A stretch of 36,459 nucleotides of DNA from an uncultured Eubacteriales bacterium (lineage in GTDB: Bacteria > Bacillota > Clostridia > Tissierellales > Peptoniphilaceae), in contig CABTXP010000012.1 in the NCBI GenBank assembly GCA_902488815.1, positions 1 through 36,459 on the forward strand. Direction: 5' to 3'. Each line of letters opens with the position of its first letter. Within the stretch, counting starts at the first letter, position 1. A program made the translations under genes and the position numbers. A model generated the notes under the pieces. The model ran no database searches. It was given only the letters and a program-made list of their open reading frames with translations, and had not been told where the DNA came from. Positions 7,682-16,942 of this stretch are shown here, one piece after another.

Positions 7682-9453
7682 TTCTCTTCCTCCACAACTT
7701 TAATGTGAACTTCACTTAACTGTTCGTCGGTAAGTCCTGTCGGTGCTCCTGTAAGAAGGCATGATGCCGATTGAGTCTTAGGAAATGCTATTACGTCTCT
7801 TAGGTTTGTCGAGTTTGTAAATAGCATTACCAACCTGTCAAGACCGTATGCCAATCCGCCATGGGGCGGTGCACCGTATTTAAATGCATCAAGTAAAAAT
7901 CCGAATTTATTTTGTGCTTCTTCTTCCGTAAATCCTAAGGCTTTAAAAGCAATCTTTTGCATTTCGGAGTCGTTAATTCTGATACTTCCTCCGCCCATTT
8001 CATCTCCGTTTATAACAATGTCATATGCTCTTGCTCTGACTCTTCCGGGATCTGTTAACATGTATTCCATATCTTCGTCCATTGGGTGAGTGAAGGGATG
8101 GTGAACCGCTACAAATCTATCTTCTTCTTCGCTGTATTCAAATAGCGGGAATTCCGTAATCCAAAGTAACTTATAGTCATTTGGATCAATTAAATCCATT
8201 TCCCTTGCCACATGTGTTCTCAAGCTGCCTAAGGAGTCAAAGACTACTCTGTTCTTGTCCGCAACAAATACAAGTAAGTCGCCTGCTTCACCATTTGCAA
8301 GTTTCAAAACTTCATCTTTAACAGGCTCTACAAATTTTGCCGCAGGTCCTGCGATACCCTCTTCAGTTAACTTAAACCAAGCAAGTCCTTTTGCACCGTA
8401 TGTCTTTACATACTCGCCTAATTTATCTATGGCTTTTCTGCCGAAAAATTCTCCGCCCTTTTTAATGTTAATTCCTCTTACGCTGCCACCGGACTCAATA
8501 GCATCTTTAAATACTTGAAAATCGGAATCTTTAAATATTTCTGAAAAATCAATAAGCTCAAGACCGAATCTAAGGTCCGGCTTGTCACTTCCGAATCTGT
8601 CCATGGCTTCTTTATAAGTCATTCTTTGCAGAGGAAGCTTAATATCCACGTCAATCATTTCTTTGAAAATTTTCTTCAAATATCTTTCGTTTACATCAAA
8701 GATATCTTCTTCATCTACAAATGAAAGCTCCATATCTATTTGAGTAAATTCAGGTTGACGATTAAATCTAAGGTCTTCGTCTCTGAAACACTTTGTAATT
8801 TGAATATATCTGTCAAGACCTGACACCATAAGAAGTTGTTTCATAAGTTGAGGTGATTGTGGCAGTGCATAAAATTTGCCCGGATTAACTCTACTTGGCA
8901 CAAGATAGTCTCTCGCTCCTTCAGGTGTAGGTTTAGTAAGTACAGGTGTTTCCACTTCTATAAAACCTTCTTCGTAGAAAAAGTCTCTCGTAAGTTTTGC
9001 AAGCTTTGATCTCTTCTTCATATTGTCAAGCATCTTAGGTTTTCTAAGGTCCAAAGTTCTATATTTAAGTCTCATGTTTTCAGCAACATTGTCGTCGTCT
9101 TTTACATATATTGGAGGAACTTCAGATGCGGCAAAAATTCTGAGCTCTTTAGCCAATACTTCTACATTCCCCGTCTTTAAATTTTCGTTCTTGGAGCTTC
9201 TTTCTCTGACATTTCCTCGAACGCCGATTACATATTCAGACTTTAATCCCTTTGCCTTTTCAAAAAGTTCTGCATCATCTTGGTCAAAGACAACTTGAGC
9301 GATACCTTCTCTGTCTCTTAAATCAGCAAATATAAGTGCTCCTAAATTACGAGATCTTTGCACCCATCCTGTCAGTATAACTTCTTTTCCGATTAATTCT
9401 TCGGATATTTCACCTGCATAACAAGTTCTCTTAAATCCTTTTACGCTATCCAT
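7678..9453 (-). CDS. aspS: Aspartate-tRNA ligase
   Basis: A 591-residue class II aminoacyl-tRNA synthetase. It has an N-terminal OB-fold anticodon-binding domain (LTGWVQRSRNLGALIFADLR), the class II catalytic core (GARDYLVPSR, QSPQLMKQLLM, FRDEDLR), the bacterial GAD insertion (RTHVAREMDL region), and motif 3 GGLAYGLDRLVMLF near the C-terminus. I place the start at the ATG at 9453, just after an AGGAGG site. A longer reading from a UUG at 9468 adds five residues but puts the ribosome site inside the gene. No T-box leader precedes it; the gene sits inside the recJ operon directly after the Mur-like ligase. Confidence 0.97.
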   Translation of the reverse strand: MDSVKGFKRTCYAGEISEELIGKEVILTGWVQRSRNLGALIFADLRDREGIAQVVFDQDDAELFEKAKGLKSEYVIGVRGNVRERSSKNENLKTGNVEVLAKELRIFAASEVPPIYVKDDDNVAENMRLKYRTLDLRKPKMLDNMKKRSKLAKLTRDFFYEEGFIEVETPVLTKPTPEGARDYLVPSRVNPGKFYALPQSPQLMKQLLMVSGLDRYIQITKCFRDEDLRFNRQPEFTQIDMELSFVDEEDIFDVNERYLKKIFKEMIDVDIKLPLQRMTYKEAMDRFGSDKPDLRFGLELIDFSEIFKDSDFQVFKDAIESGGSVRGINIKKGGEFFGRKAIDKLGEYVKTYGAKGLAWFKLTEEGIAGPAAKFVEPVKDEVLKLANGEAGDLLVFVADKNRVVFDSLGSLRTHVAREMDLIDPNDYKLLWITEFPLFEYSEEEDRFVAVHHPFTHPMDEDMEYMLTDPGRVRARAYDIVINGDEMGGGSIRINDSEMQKIAFKALGFTEEEAQNKFGFLLDAFKYGAPPHGGLAYGLDRLVMLFTNSTNLRDVIAFPKTQSASCLLTGAPTGLTDEQLSEVHIKVVEEEN

Positions 9454-9461
9454 TTCTCCTC

Positions 9462-10997
9462 CTAACAAATTCTCTTAGATACTCGATATAGAATTTCTTC
9501 CTTATCTTCAACTAAGTTTCTTTCAATTAATTTATTTGCCAAAATACCGAAGGCCTTGTCTATTCCCTGGCAACCGCCAAGTAGTATAACATCTCCTTCA
9601 TTTACAATATCTAAAACTCGATCAAGGCTTTCATCAAGTCTATCAAAGGGTTCGTACTCTATATTTCCGTCCTTTAACGCCTTATAAAGTACCTCTTCCT
9701 CTTCGTCGGACACCTTGTCCTTTGAAGTTACAGTCTCTACACTTTTTGTAGTAATAAATTTACCTAAGTCTATTCCTTTTAAATCTTTTACAATTTCCTG
9801 TCCGTTTTCTCTATTTAATGTAACTCCTCTGTTGCCTCTTATTCCATAGAGAATGTGTAGTTTCTTGTAGTCCATTTGTCTAATAGTAGATAAAGTTATC
9901 TCAATGTTTCTGGCGTTCGCAAAGTGATCGTCAATAACTTTAAAGGGACCGTCAAAAATCATTTCAAATCTTCTCTCTACTCCCCTATAGTTTTTCACAC
10001 CTTTAACAATTGTTTCCGAATCAATTCCGTGGACAAGTCCCACTATAATTGCGGCAACGGAGTTCATAACTTGCGAATATCCTGCCACGCCAAGCTCAAC
10101 GTCAAACTTTTGCTTGTTAAGTGTAATGTCTTTCAGTTCAATGTCGTTTTTAATTACAAAGGTGTATCTTCCGTATCCTGTTGAAATATCTAAATTGTCA
10201 ATATAAATATCGTAATCTTTGTTTTCAACTGAATATAGTATTACCTGTGCCTTTGTATGGTCTTTAAGTCTTAAAATCTCATCAAAGTCGGCATTTAATA
10301 TGGCAACGGCATCTGCTTTTGCATTTTTAATAAGTCTTGACTTTACTTCATAGTATCTTTCAAAGCTGCCGTGTTGGTCAATGTGTTCTCTTGAGAAATT
10401 GTTAAAAGTTACAACGTCAAAGTCCACATTGTTCACTCTGTAACTTTCCTGTCCGCTGGAAGAAACTTCCATTACAACCTTATCAACTCCACCGTCTTTC
10501 ATATCTCTAAAGTAACGTTGTAAGTCGGGGCTTTCAGGTGTTGTCAAAAGAGATGGGACAACCACGTCGTTAAACTGTGTTTCAATTGTGCCTGAAATAC
10601 CCACATTAAGACCTGCTTCTTCAAAGATGCTCTTTACCATAAAAGCGGTTGAAGTCTTGCCGTTTGTGGCAGTAATACCTGTTATATTCAATTCCTTTGA
10701 CGGACTGCCGTAAAGATTGTCCGCCGCATCCGCCATGGTAATGCGGGTGTTATCAACTTTAATTTGTAAAATATCTACATCTTGAAATTCCTCTACCAAA
10801 GCTGCCTTACAGCCCCTGCTACAAGCATCTTCAATATATTTATGTCCGTCTGTAAGCTCTCCTTTCAGAGCTACAAATAAACTCTCGGGGCCTGCATCCA
10901 AACTGCTGTAGGATATCTTTTCAATTTCCATATCCCGGTCAGGCTCTCTATTTGTAGATAAAATTTTTAGACCTTTTAATAAATCTTTCAGTTTCAA
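9462..10997 (-). CDS. MurE-like Mur ligase, divergent
   Basis: A 511-residue ATP-dependent Mur ligase most like MurE, which adds the third residue of the peptidoglycan stem. The P-loop GITATNGKTST is at 107-117, TTPESPDLQRY is the MurE-like substrate loop, and SREHIDQHGSFERYYEVKSRL contains the lysine that is carbamylated in the family. Several normally strict motifs are altered: MEVSSHAL reads MEVSSSGQ, the DYAHTPD motif reads DDHFANA, and no DNPR-type specificity motif is seen in the C-terminal domain. So either a divergent MurE for an unusual third residue (ornithine or lysine) or a related ligase. UUG start overlapping the hemZ UGA, with an AAGGTG ribosome site. Confidence 0.75.
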   Translation of the reverse strand: MKLKDLLKGLKILSTNREPDRDMEIEKISYSSLDAGPESLFVALKGELTDGHKYIEDACSRGCKAALVEEFQDVDILQIKVDNTRITMADAADNLYGSPSKELNITGITATNGKTSTAFMVKSIFEEAGLNVGISGTIETQFNDVVVPSLLTTPESPDLQRYFRDMKDGGVDKVVMEVSSSGQESYRVNNVDFDVVTFNNFSREHIDQHGSFERYYEVKSRLIKNAKADAVAILNADFDEILRLKDHTKAQVILYSVENKDYDIYIDNLDISTGYGRYTFVIKNDIELKDITLNKQKFDVELGVAGYSQVMNSVAAIIVGLVHGIDSETIVKGVKNYRGVERRFEMIFDGPFKVIDDHFANARNIEITLSTIRQMDYKKLHILYGIRGNRGVTLNRENGQEIVKDLKGIDLGKFITTKSVETVTSKDKVSDEEEEVLYKALKDGNIEYEPFDRLDESLDRVLDIVNEGDVILLGGCQGIDKAFGILANKLIERNLVEDKEEILYRVSKRIC

Positions 10998-12304
10998 CTA
11001 TTCACCTTCTTTAAATAGAGATATAAATCTCGATAGTTCGCCTTAGTTATTAACTTTCCGTCTTTGTATATTTTAGAAGTTGCGCCCATACCGAAACCGT
11101 ATATCTCCTGAGCTTCTTCTATCATCATAATATTGTATAGACAATATTTTTTGTCTTTTGCATAACCGATGTTCTCACCGTTGTGAGCAATCCTCTTTTG
11201 TCTATAGAGGTAGTATTTTTCATAATCGGTAGTCATTAAAGTCTCAATTTTTTCTAAAATTTTTCCCAAATCAATACCCACATTTAATTTATTTTGAATA
11301 AAATCGGAGCCGTTTTTTATAGCAAGTGTGTGTGTAGTAATATTTTCAGGATTTAATCTCAATGCTTCATCAATAGAGTGAAGAATTTCCTCTTCTCCCT
11401 CTCCGGGAAGTCCGATGATTAGGTCCATGTTAATTACATCAAACCCGATTTCTCTCGCCAAGTCATAGCTCTTATATATGTCTAACACTGTGTGATTTCT
11501 ATTCGCTGCAATTAAAGTTTTGTCGTTAAAGCTTTGTGGATTAATGCTGATTCTGTTAACGCCGATATTTTTAAGCATTAGAAGCATTTCTCTGTTAAGC
11601 TCTTCAGGCCTGCCGCACTCCACTGTAAATTCCTTTGTGCCGTGAAATTTATTCTTTAAAGATATTATAATTCTCTCTAAGTTTTTAACACCGATAGTTG
11701 TAGGTGTACCTCCTCCAATATAAATTGAAGTCGGGCTTCCCTTTACAGTTTCAAAGCTTTCAATCTCCCGAACAACTGCATCCGTATATGGTTTAAAATA
11801 ATCGCCGTAATTAGTGTAAGTTATAAAGCTGCAATAACTACACTTACTTGGACAAAAGGGTATGTGCACATAGACACTGTATGAAGTTTTATTTTCAGAA
11901 ATTATTTTGTCCTGTAGTTTTGCTATTTCAATTAAATCCTTTGCGCCTGCAGGTGTTATCAGCTTTTCTTCTACCAAAGACTTAAAAGCTTTTTCTTCTC
12001 CAAATTCTTTGTAAAGATTGTAAGCGTATTTTGTCGGCCTTACTCCCGTGAGAACGCCCCACTTGGTAGATGACTTTGTTATATCTTTTAAGCTATCAAA
12101 GATAAACTTTTTCGATTGGAATGAAAAATCATTGGATATAATTTCTCTCTCAAAAATTTTCCCGTCAAAGCTCAGTCTTAATTTGTCTTCAATTTTGTCC
12201 AAGACCACTTTGTCATCGGAGAATTCTTTTTCAGGCAAATACGCTCTTATTAATTCAAATAAACTTAATCTGTATTTGTTGTCAATATTTAGTATTTCAA
12301 TCAT
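10994..12304 (-). CDS. hemZ: HemZ-type radical SAM protein
   Basis: A 436-residue radical SAM protein. An N-terminal domain of about 140 residues, typical of HemZ rather than HemN/HemW, precedes the cluster motif C151-PSK-C155-SY-C158. The SAM-binding GGGTPT follows, then the HemN-type ECGRPEELN and RISINPQSF segments. HemZ is annotated as an oxygen-independent coproporphyrinogen III dehydrogenase, but activity is poorly proven for most members. No other heme gene lies in the window, so a heme role should not be assumed. It overlaps the MBL gene upstream (ATGA, 12301-12304) and the Mur-like ligase downstream (TTGA). The relA-MBL-hemZ-aspS order is a recurrent Firmicutes arrangement, though hisS, often found here, is missing. 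Confidence 0.85.
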   Translation of the reverse strand: MIEILNIDNKYRLSLFELIRAYLPEKEFSDDKVVLDKIEDKLRLSFDGKIFEREIISNDFSFQSKKFIFDSLKDITKSSTKWGVLTGVRPTKYAYNLYKEFGEEKAFKSLVEEKLITPAGAKDLIEIAKLQDKIISENKTSYSVYVHIPFCPSKCSYCSFITYTNYGDYFKPYTDAVVREIESFETVKGSPTSIYIGGGTPTTIGVKNLERIIISLKNKFHGTKEFTVECGRPEELNREMLLMLKNIGVNRISINPQSFNDKTLIAANRNHTVLDIYKSYDLAREIGFDVINMDLIIGLPGEGEEEILHSIDEALRLNPENITTHTLAIKNGSDFIQNKLNVGIDLGKILEKIETLMTTDYEKYYLYRQKRIAHNGENIGYAKDKKYCLYNIMMIEEAQEIYGFGMGATSKIYKDGKLITKANYRDLYLYLKKVNS

Positions 12305-12930
12305 AGGAGTCTTGCAAAGTAGTTGTTTTCCTTTTCAAATCCTATAGTTGTATGTCCACCGTGTCCCGGATAAACGACAAGATCAGCCGGCATCTCCAGC
12401 AATCTCTTTAAAGACTTCATTATTTCATCATAGTTGCCTCCCGGCAGATCAGTCCTTCCGATAGAACCTTGAAATAGCATGTCTCCTGAGAACATTGCAT
12501 TGTCAATTATAAAGCACAGGCTCCCCTTGGTATGTCCCGGTGTTGCCACTACTTTAAATACTTTGTCTTTAAATTTTATTTCGTCGCCGTCTTTTACCAA
12601 GTGACTTGCCTTGATTTCGCCGATATTAAATCCGCCTAAGGCTCTGTCTATATTTTTTTGGTCTTTTTCCAACATTTCCTGATCCTCTTTTGACATGTAA
12701 AGAGGTATGTCATACCTACTTAAAACCTCATTTACTCCGCCGTAGTGATCTGAGTGACCGTGGGTCAAAAGAATCACCTTCGGATTTAAATTGTGTTTTT
12801 CTATTGTCTCCACAATTCTCTTTCCTTCAGCGCCGGGATCGATGATCACGGCATCATTGTCTTCGTCAAATAATATATAACAGTTGGATTGATACATGCC
12901 AACCATCATTCTAAGTAGTTTTAATTCCAT
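12301..12930 (-). CDS. MBL-fold metallohydrolase (glyoxalase II-like, YqgX type)
   Basis: A 209-residue metallo-beta-lactamase-fold hydrolase. The dinuclear metal motif is HGHSDH at 57-62. Further ligands are the histidine in TPGHTKGSLCF, the aspartate in FSGDMLFQGSIGRTD and the histidine in VVYPGHGGHTTIG. The short C-terminus lacks the helical substrate domain of true glyoxalase II, so it matches the small YqgX-like group of unsettled substrate (thioesters are likely). It lies 7 bases after the (p)ppGpp synthetase gene and overlaps hemZ. Confidence 0.9.
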   Translation of the reverse strand: MELKLLRMMVGMYQSNCYILFDEDNDAVIIDPGAEGKRIVETIEKHNLNPKVILLTHGHSDHYGGVNEVLSRYDIPLYMSKEDQEMLEKDQKNIDRALGGFNIGEIKASHLVKDGDEIKFKDKVFKVVATPGHTKGSLCFIIDNAMFSGDMLFQGSIGRTDLPGGNYDEIMKSLKRLLEMPADLVVYPGHGGHTTIGFEKENNYFARLL

Positions 12931-12937
12931 ATTACAC

Positions 12938-15076
12938 CTATGCCTTTACTCTATATACATCAAATACATTTGGAACTCTCTTCAGTTTTTCAATTAACTT
13001 TTCTATTTCGTTTACGTCTTTTATTTCAACGACAATTTCCAAAGTTGCAATGCCGTCTTTTCCGCCTCTGGCATTTAGTGAAACCATTTTTATCTTGGCG
13101 TCACTGATTTTAGTCGCTACATCAGCCACAATATTTCCCCTGTCGGAAGCTTTTACTTCGATTTGAGCATTGTAAGACTCGCCGTCTTCGGAGTTCCACC
13201 ACACTTCAAGCATTCTGGCAGGATCTTCGTTTGACAGGTTCGGACAGTCCTTTCTATGAATGGAAACTCCTCTACCTACTGTGACATAGCCTACAATCTC
13301 ATCGCCCGGTACAGGATTACAGCATTTTGCAAATCTGAGTTTTACATTGTCAATGTCCTTTACGGAAACGCCGCCTCGCAAGTTTCTTTGAGGTCTTTCC
13401 TTTGCCTTTGTAGGAATTTCAGGCTCAACCTTGTTAACCCTCTTATAGATGTCTATAAGTTTTGCCATTACTTGGTTAATACCTACACTGCCGAAGCCTA
13501 CGGCGGCATACATATCCGACATAGTGGCAATATTGAGCTTTGCTCTGACTTCTTCAAGCCACTCGTCTTTTACCAAGTCCCCTACTCTGTAGCCTAACTT
13601 TTTAGCTTCTCTTTCAATCATTTCTCTGCCGCGCTCAATGTTTTTATCTCTGTCCTTAACTTTAAAGTATTGAGAAATTTTTTTCTTGGCCTGTGAGCTG
13701 GCAACAAAATTAATCCAGTCAAGAGACGGTTTTGCTTGAGAGTTTGTAATTATCTCAATAATGTCTCCGGATTTTAATTTTGTGTTAATGGGCACAATTC
13801 TGCCGTTTACCTTGGCGCCCATGGTAGTATTTCCTACTTGTGAGTGAATTCTATAGGCAAAGTCTATTGGTGTTGACCCTTCCGGCAAGTTTATTACGTC
13901 GCCCCTGGGGGTGAAAATAAATATTTCATCTGCGAAAAAGTCGATCTTTAATGTCTCTACAAAGTCTGTGGGGTCATTAACATCTTTTTGCCATTCCAAC
14001 AGTTGTCTTAACCAAGTTAAGTTCTCGTCGAAGGACGTAGATTTAGTAGCGCCTGATTTATATTTCCAGTGTGCCGCAATACCGTATTCAGCCGTTTGAT
14101 GCATCTCATAAGTTCTGATTTGCACTTCAAAAGTCTCGCCTTGATTGTCCATTACAGTTGTGTGAAGCGATTGGTACCTGTTGGACTTAGGCATTGCAAT
14201 ATAGTCTTTAAATCTGCCTGGTATAGGCTTCCACAGTGTGTGAACTACACCTAAGGCACCGTAACAGTCTTTAATGTCATTGACTAAAATTCTGACTGCC
14301 TGTAAATCGTAAATCTCGTCAAAGGCCCTGCCTTTAATTGTCATCTTTTTATAAATTGAATAGAAGTTCTTCGGTCTTCCCATGACTTCAGCGACAATTC
14401 CGACTTTTTTCAAGTTTTCCTGAATTTCGTTAATCATGTTGTTGATTAAAGACTCACGCTCTTGTCTCTTCTTGTTTACCATCTCTACAAGCTTGTAGTA
14501 GTTTTCAGGATCCAAGTATCTTAAAGACAAGTCTTCCAATTCCCACTTAATTTGGCTCATACCTAAACGGTCGGCTATTGGGGCGTATATCTCCAACGTC
14601 TCCATGGCTTTTTCACGTTTCTTTTCAGGCAGCATGTACTCCAATGTACGCATGTTATGAAGCCTGTCTGCAAGTTTAACAATTATAACGCGAATGTCCT
14701 TTGCCATGGCAAGAACCATTTTTCTAATATTTTCCGCTTGGTTTTCTTGCTTTGTCTTATAATTTAAATTTTTAAGCTTTGTAACTCCGTCTACAAGATT
14801 GGCAACTTCTTCGCCAAATTCTTCTTTCACATCGTCCAAACTCACTTCCGTGTCTTCAACCACGTCGTGTAACAGGCCGCCGATAATTGTCGGCACGTCC
14901 ATATTCATATCTGCAAGGATAAGTGCCACATTGTATGGATGAATTATATAGTCCTCGCCGGAGTTTCTCTTTTGGCCCTCATGATGTTTTTCCGCATACA
15001 AAAAAGCCTTTATAATTAATTCTTCGTCAACGTTCGGGTTGTATGATTTAATTTTTTCCAACAAATTATCTAACAC
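12938..15076 (-). CDS. relA: Bifunctional (p)ppGpp synthetase/hydrolase (Rel/SpoT type)
   Basis: A 712-residue long RSH enzyme controlling the stringent response. The HD hydrolase domain has H46, the HD pair at 70-71 and DRLHN at about 136-140, so hydrolysis should be active. The synthetase domain carries RFKD at 287-290; the RxKD form marks bifunctional enzymes rather than the ExDD form of synthetase-only RelA. A TGS domain follows (DEIFIFTPRGDVINLPEG), then a helical part, a zinc-finger/RIS segment with CCNPVPGDEIVGY and HRKDCPN, and a C-terminal ACT domain. Domain order and length are standard. It abuts the recJ stop, and the MBL gene follows. Confidence 0.97.
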   Translation of the reverse strand: MLDNLLEKIKSYNPNVDEELIIKAFLYAEKHHEGQKRNSGEDYIIHPYNVALILADMNMDVPTIIGGLLHDVVEDTEVSLDDVKEEFGEEVANLVDGVTKLKNLNYKTKQENQAENIRKMVLAMAKDIRVIIVKLADRLHNMRTLEYMLPEKKREKAMETLEIYAPIADRLGMSQIKWELEDLSLRYLDPENYYKLVEMVNKKRQERESLINNMINEIQENLKKVGIVAEVMGRPKNFYSIYKKMTIKGRAFDEIYDLQAVRILVNDIKDCYGALGVVHTLWKPIPGRFKDYIAMPKSNRYQSLHTTVMDNQGETFEVQIRTYEMHQTAEYGIAAHWKYKSGATKSTSFDENLTWLRQLLEWQKDVNDPTDFVETLKIDFFADEIFIFTPRGDVINLPEGSTPIDFAYRIHSQVGNTTMGAKVNGRIVPINTKLKSGDIIEIITNSQAKPSLDWINFVASSQAKKKISQYFKVKDRDKNIERGREMIEREAKKLGYRVGDLVKDEWLEEVRAKLNIATMSDMYAAVGFGSVGINQVMAKLIDIYKRVNKVEPEIPTKAKERPQRNLRGGVSVKDIDNVKLRFAKCCNPVPGDEIVGYVTVGRGVSIHRKDCPNLSNEDPARMLEVWWNSEDGESYNAQIEVKASDRGNIVADVATKISDAKIKMVSLNARGGKDGIATLEIVVEIKDVNEIEKLIEKLKRVPNVFDVYRVKA

Positions 15077-16855
15077 TTAATCACCTGCTTTCCTATATGA
15101 TTTAAGACGTAACTGTAGAGTAGTTTCTCCTCTAAATTCATTTATAGCCAAGGAGTAACATACGTCCACTAAAATATCTCCTCTGCCCGCCAAGGCTTTT
15201 CTCACGGCATCTTCGCCGAAAGTGTGAGACATCTTTTCCAAAAACTGTGCCTCAGGCTCAAACATTGTGCCTTCCAAATTTACTCCGCCTTGGGACAAGT
15301 TCATTTTTATAAAATTTCTGTTTTTGCCTAAAATTTTAATACTTTGTAAAACCACATTCAGTGTACCGAATAAAGGACTTGGATTAAAGTTACCGAAGGG
15401 CTCCAATTTTTTCAAATCCAAAACTCTGTCCATGGTTATATCTTTAAAATTCAAAGCTCCGTCTAATGTTATTTTTCTCTTTAAGTCGTTAAAAGTAAGA
15501 TTTGAATTTTTTTCCACGGAAAAAATAAAGTCTCTTAAATTATCTTCACTTAAAGACAGTCCACATGCCATTTTGTGGCCGCCGAAGGAGTTTAAATATT
15601 CCTTGCTCATTGAAATTTTTTCAAACATATCGTAGTTTTCAATACTTCTGCCGGAACCTTTAAGGCCGTTAGTTGTATTGGTAACTACAATAGTCGGTCT
15701 GTTGTATTTTTCTTTAATTTTGCCTGCAACTATGCCGCAAATACTTTCGTGAATGTCTTTAATGTATAAGACCAATACCTTTACTTTTGAAAGTAAATTG
15801 TATTTTTCCACCATTTCCACTCCGCGGATAAAGCCTTCCTCAGAGTGATTTTTTCTCTCCGTATTTATAGACACCAAGTGTTCCGCCAAAGCCTTAGCCT
15901 TCTCTTCATCTTTTTCAAACAGCAGGTCCAATGCAATTTTCGCATCTTCGAATCTTCCCGAGGAGTTAAGTGTGGGTCCGATTATAAATCCTATGTGGTA
16001 GTTTGTAATAGGGTATTTTAATCCCAATGCTGTAAATAAAGCTTTAAAGCCTACATTTTCCCAGCCTATTATTTTATTTATGCCGTTTACAACAATAGTA
16101 CGGTTCTCAGATATTAAAGGCATTACGTCGCAAATTGTACCTATGGCCAAAGGACCTAAGTAATTGCCGTAAAATTCTTCCAAATCTTTTCCGTGAATCA
16201 TCCACAGGTATTCACAAAGTTTGAAGGCAACACCTGCGCCACAAATACTAGGAAACGGGTATTTTGAACTTCCCATCTTGGGATTAATAACGGCGTCGGC
16301 TTCAGGTAATATTTCTTCCCCGTCCTCACCTATAACAACTTCGTGGTGGTCCGTTACTACCACTTCAATTTTTGCATCGACAGCTTTTTTAATGGGCGCA
16401 AAGGCGGCAATGCCGTTGTCGCAAGTTATTATTACATCAACGTCTTCTTCAATGCACTCGTCCACAATTTCTTCGCTGATGCCGTATCCTTCAGAAACTC
16501 TTTTTGGTATTCTGTAGTCCACAATGCCGTCTAACTTTCTAATTGAATCTGTCAAAATATAGGTACTTGTAATCCCGTCCGCATCGTAGTCTCCGACAAT
16601 CCTTATCTTTTTTTTATTTTTAATTGCGTTTTGCAATATATTTGCTCCCTTTATTAAATTGGGAAGCAAGATAGGACTGTTGAGATTTGAAATTTGAGGA
16701 TCTAAAAATTCCTCTATTTCTTTATTGGTACCTACTCCTCGATTTATTAAAACTTTTAATGTTAAAGGATTTATATTTAATTTTTGAATATTGATTTCTT
16801 CCGAAGGTTTTAAGTTTTTAATAACCCAAATTTCGGGGATATAACTGTATTGCAT
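15077..16855 (-). CDS. recJ: Single-stranded-DNA exonuclease RecJ
   Basis: About 592 residues from the ATG at 16855. RecJ degrades single-stranded DNA 5' to 3' in recombination and mismatch repair. It has the DHH phosphoesterase motifs DYDADG (89-94), ITCDNG and VTDHHEV, then the DHHA1 domain with the SFGGHKMACGLSL loop and a C-terminal OB fold. A longer frame reaches 16903, but its extra residues run into the predicted promoter and terminator region. No ribosome site precedes the ATG at 16855, and the predicted -10 box is only 9 bases away, so the message may be leaderless. First gene of the long operon that ends at 5231. Confidence 0.95.
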   Translation of the reverse strand: MQYSYIPEIWVIKNLKPSEEINIQKLNINPLTLKVLINRGVGTNKEIEEFLDPQISNLNSPILLPNLIKGANILQNAIKNKKKIRIVGDYDADGITSTYILTDSIRKLDGIVDYRIPKRVSEGYGISEEIVDECIEEDVDVIITCDNGIAAFAPIKKAVDAKIEVVVTDHHEVVIGEDGEEILPEADAVINPKMGSSKYPFPSICGAGVAFKLCEYLWMIHGKDLEEFYGNYLGPLAIGTICDVMPLISENRTIVVNGINKIIGWENVGFKALFTALGLKYPITNYHIGFIIGPTLNSSGRFEDAKIALDLLFEKDEEKAKALAEHLVSINTERKNHSEEGFIRGVEMVEKYNLLSKVKVLVLYIKDIHESICGIVAGKIKEKYNRPTIVVTNTTNGLKGSGRSIENYDMFEKISMSKEYLNSFGGHKMACGLSLSEDNLRDFIFSVEKNSNLTFNDLKRKITLDGALNFKDITMDRVLDLKKLEPFGNFNPSPLFGTLNVVLQSIKILGKNRNFIKMNLSQGGVNLEGTMFEPEAQFLEKMSHTFGEDAVRKALAGRGDILVDVCYSLAINEFRGETTLQLRLKSYRKAGD

Positions 16856-16863
16856 ATGAAATA

Positions 16864-16872
16864 AGTATATCA
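16864..16872 (-). promoter_or_regulatory. Extended -10 promoter for the recJ operon
   Basis: Minus strand TGATATACT: an extended -10 (TATACT at 16864-16869, TG at 16871-16872). No convincing -35 box. The RNA start would be near 16857, within a few bases of the recJ ATG (16855). It lies directly downstream of the scfB terminator, as expected for the head of a new unit. Confidence 0.55.
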
Positions 16873-16905
16873 CAAATGTATGATTTTTAACATTGTGGGA
16901 CATAC

Positions 16906-16930
16906 AAAAAAGACCTCTTTCAAGGTCTTT
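16906..16930 (-). terminator. Intrinsic terminator after scfB
   Basis: Minus strand AAAGACCT, loop TGAAAG, AGGTCTTT (perfect 8-bp stem at 16909-16930), running into TTTTTT at 16911-16906. It begins 13 bases after the stop of the SCIFF maturase gene and closes the ruvC-to-scfB unit. Confidence 0.88.
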
Positions 16931-16942
16931 GTACTTAATTTA

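Noticed and set aside
9454..9468. UUG start extending AspS by five residues
   Set aside because: It overlaps the murE-like stop and contains the AGGAGG site that serves the ATG at 9453.
16856..16903. Longer RecJ start at 16903
   Set aside because: The extra 16 residues lie in the predicted promoter and have no family similarity; the region also borders the scfB terminator.
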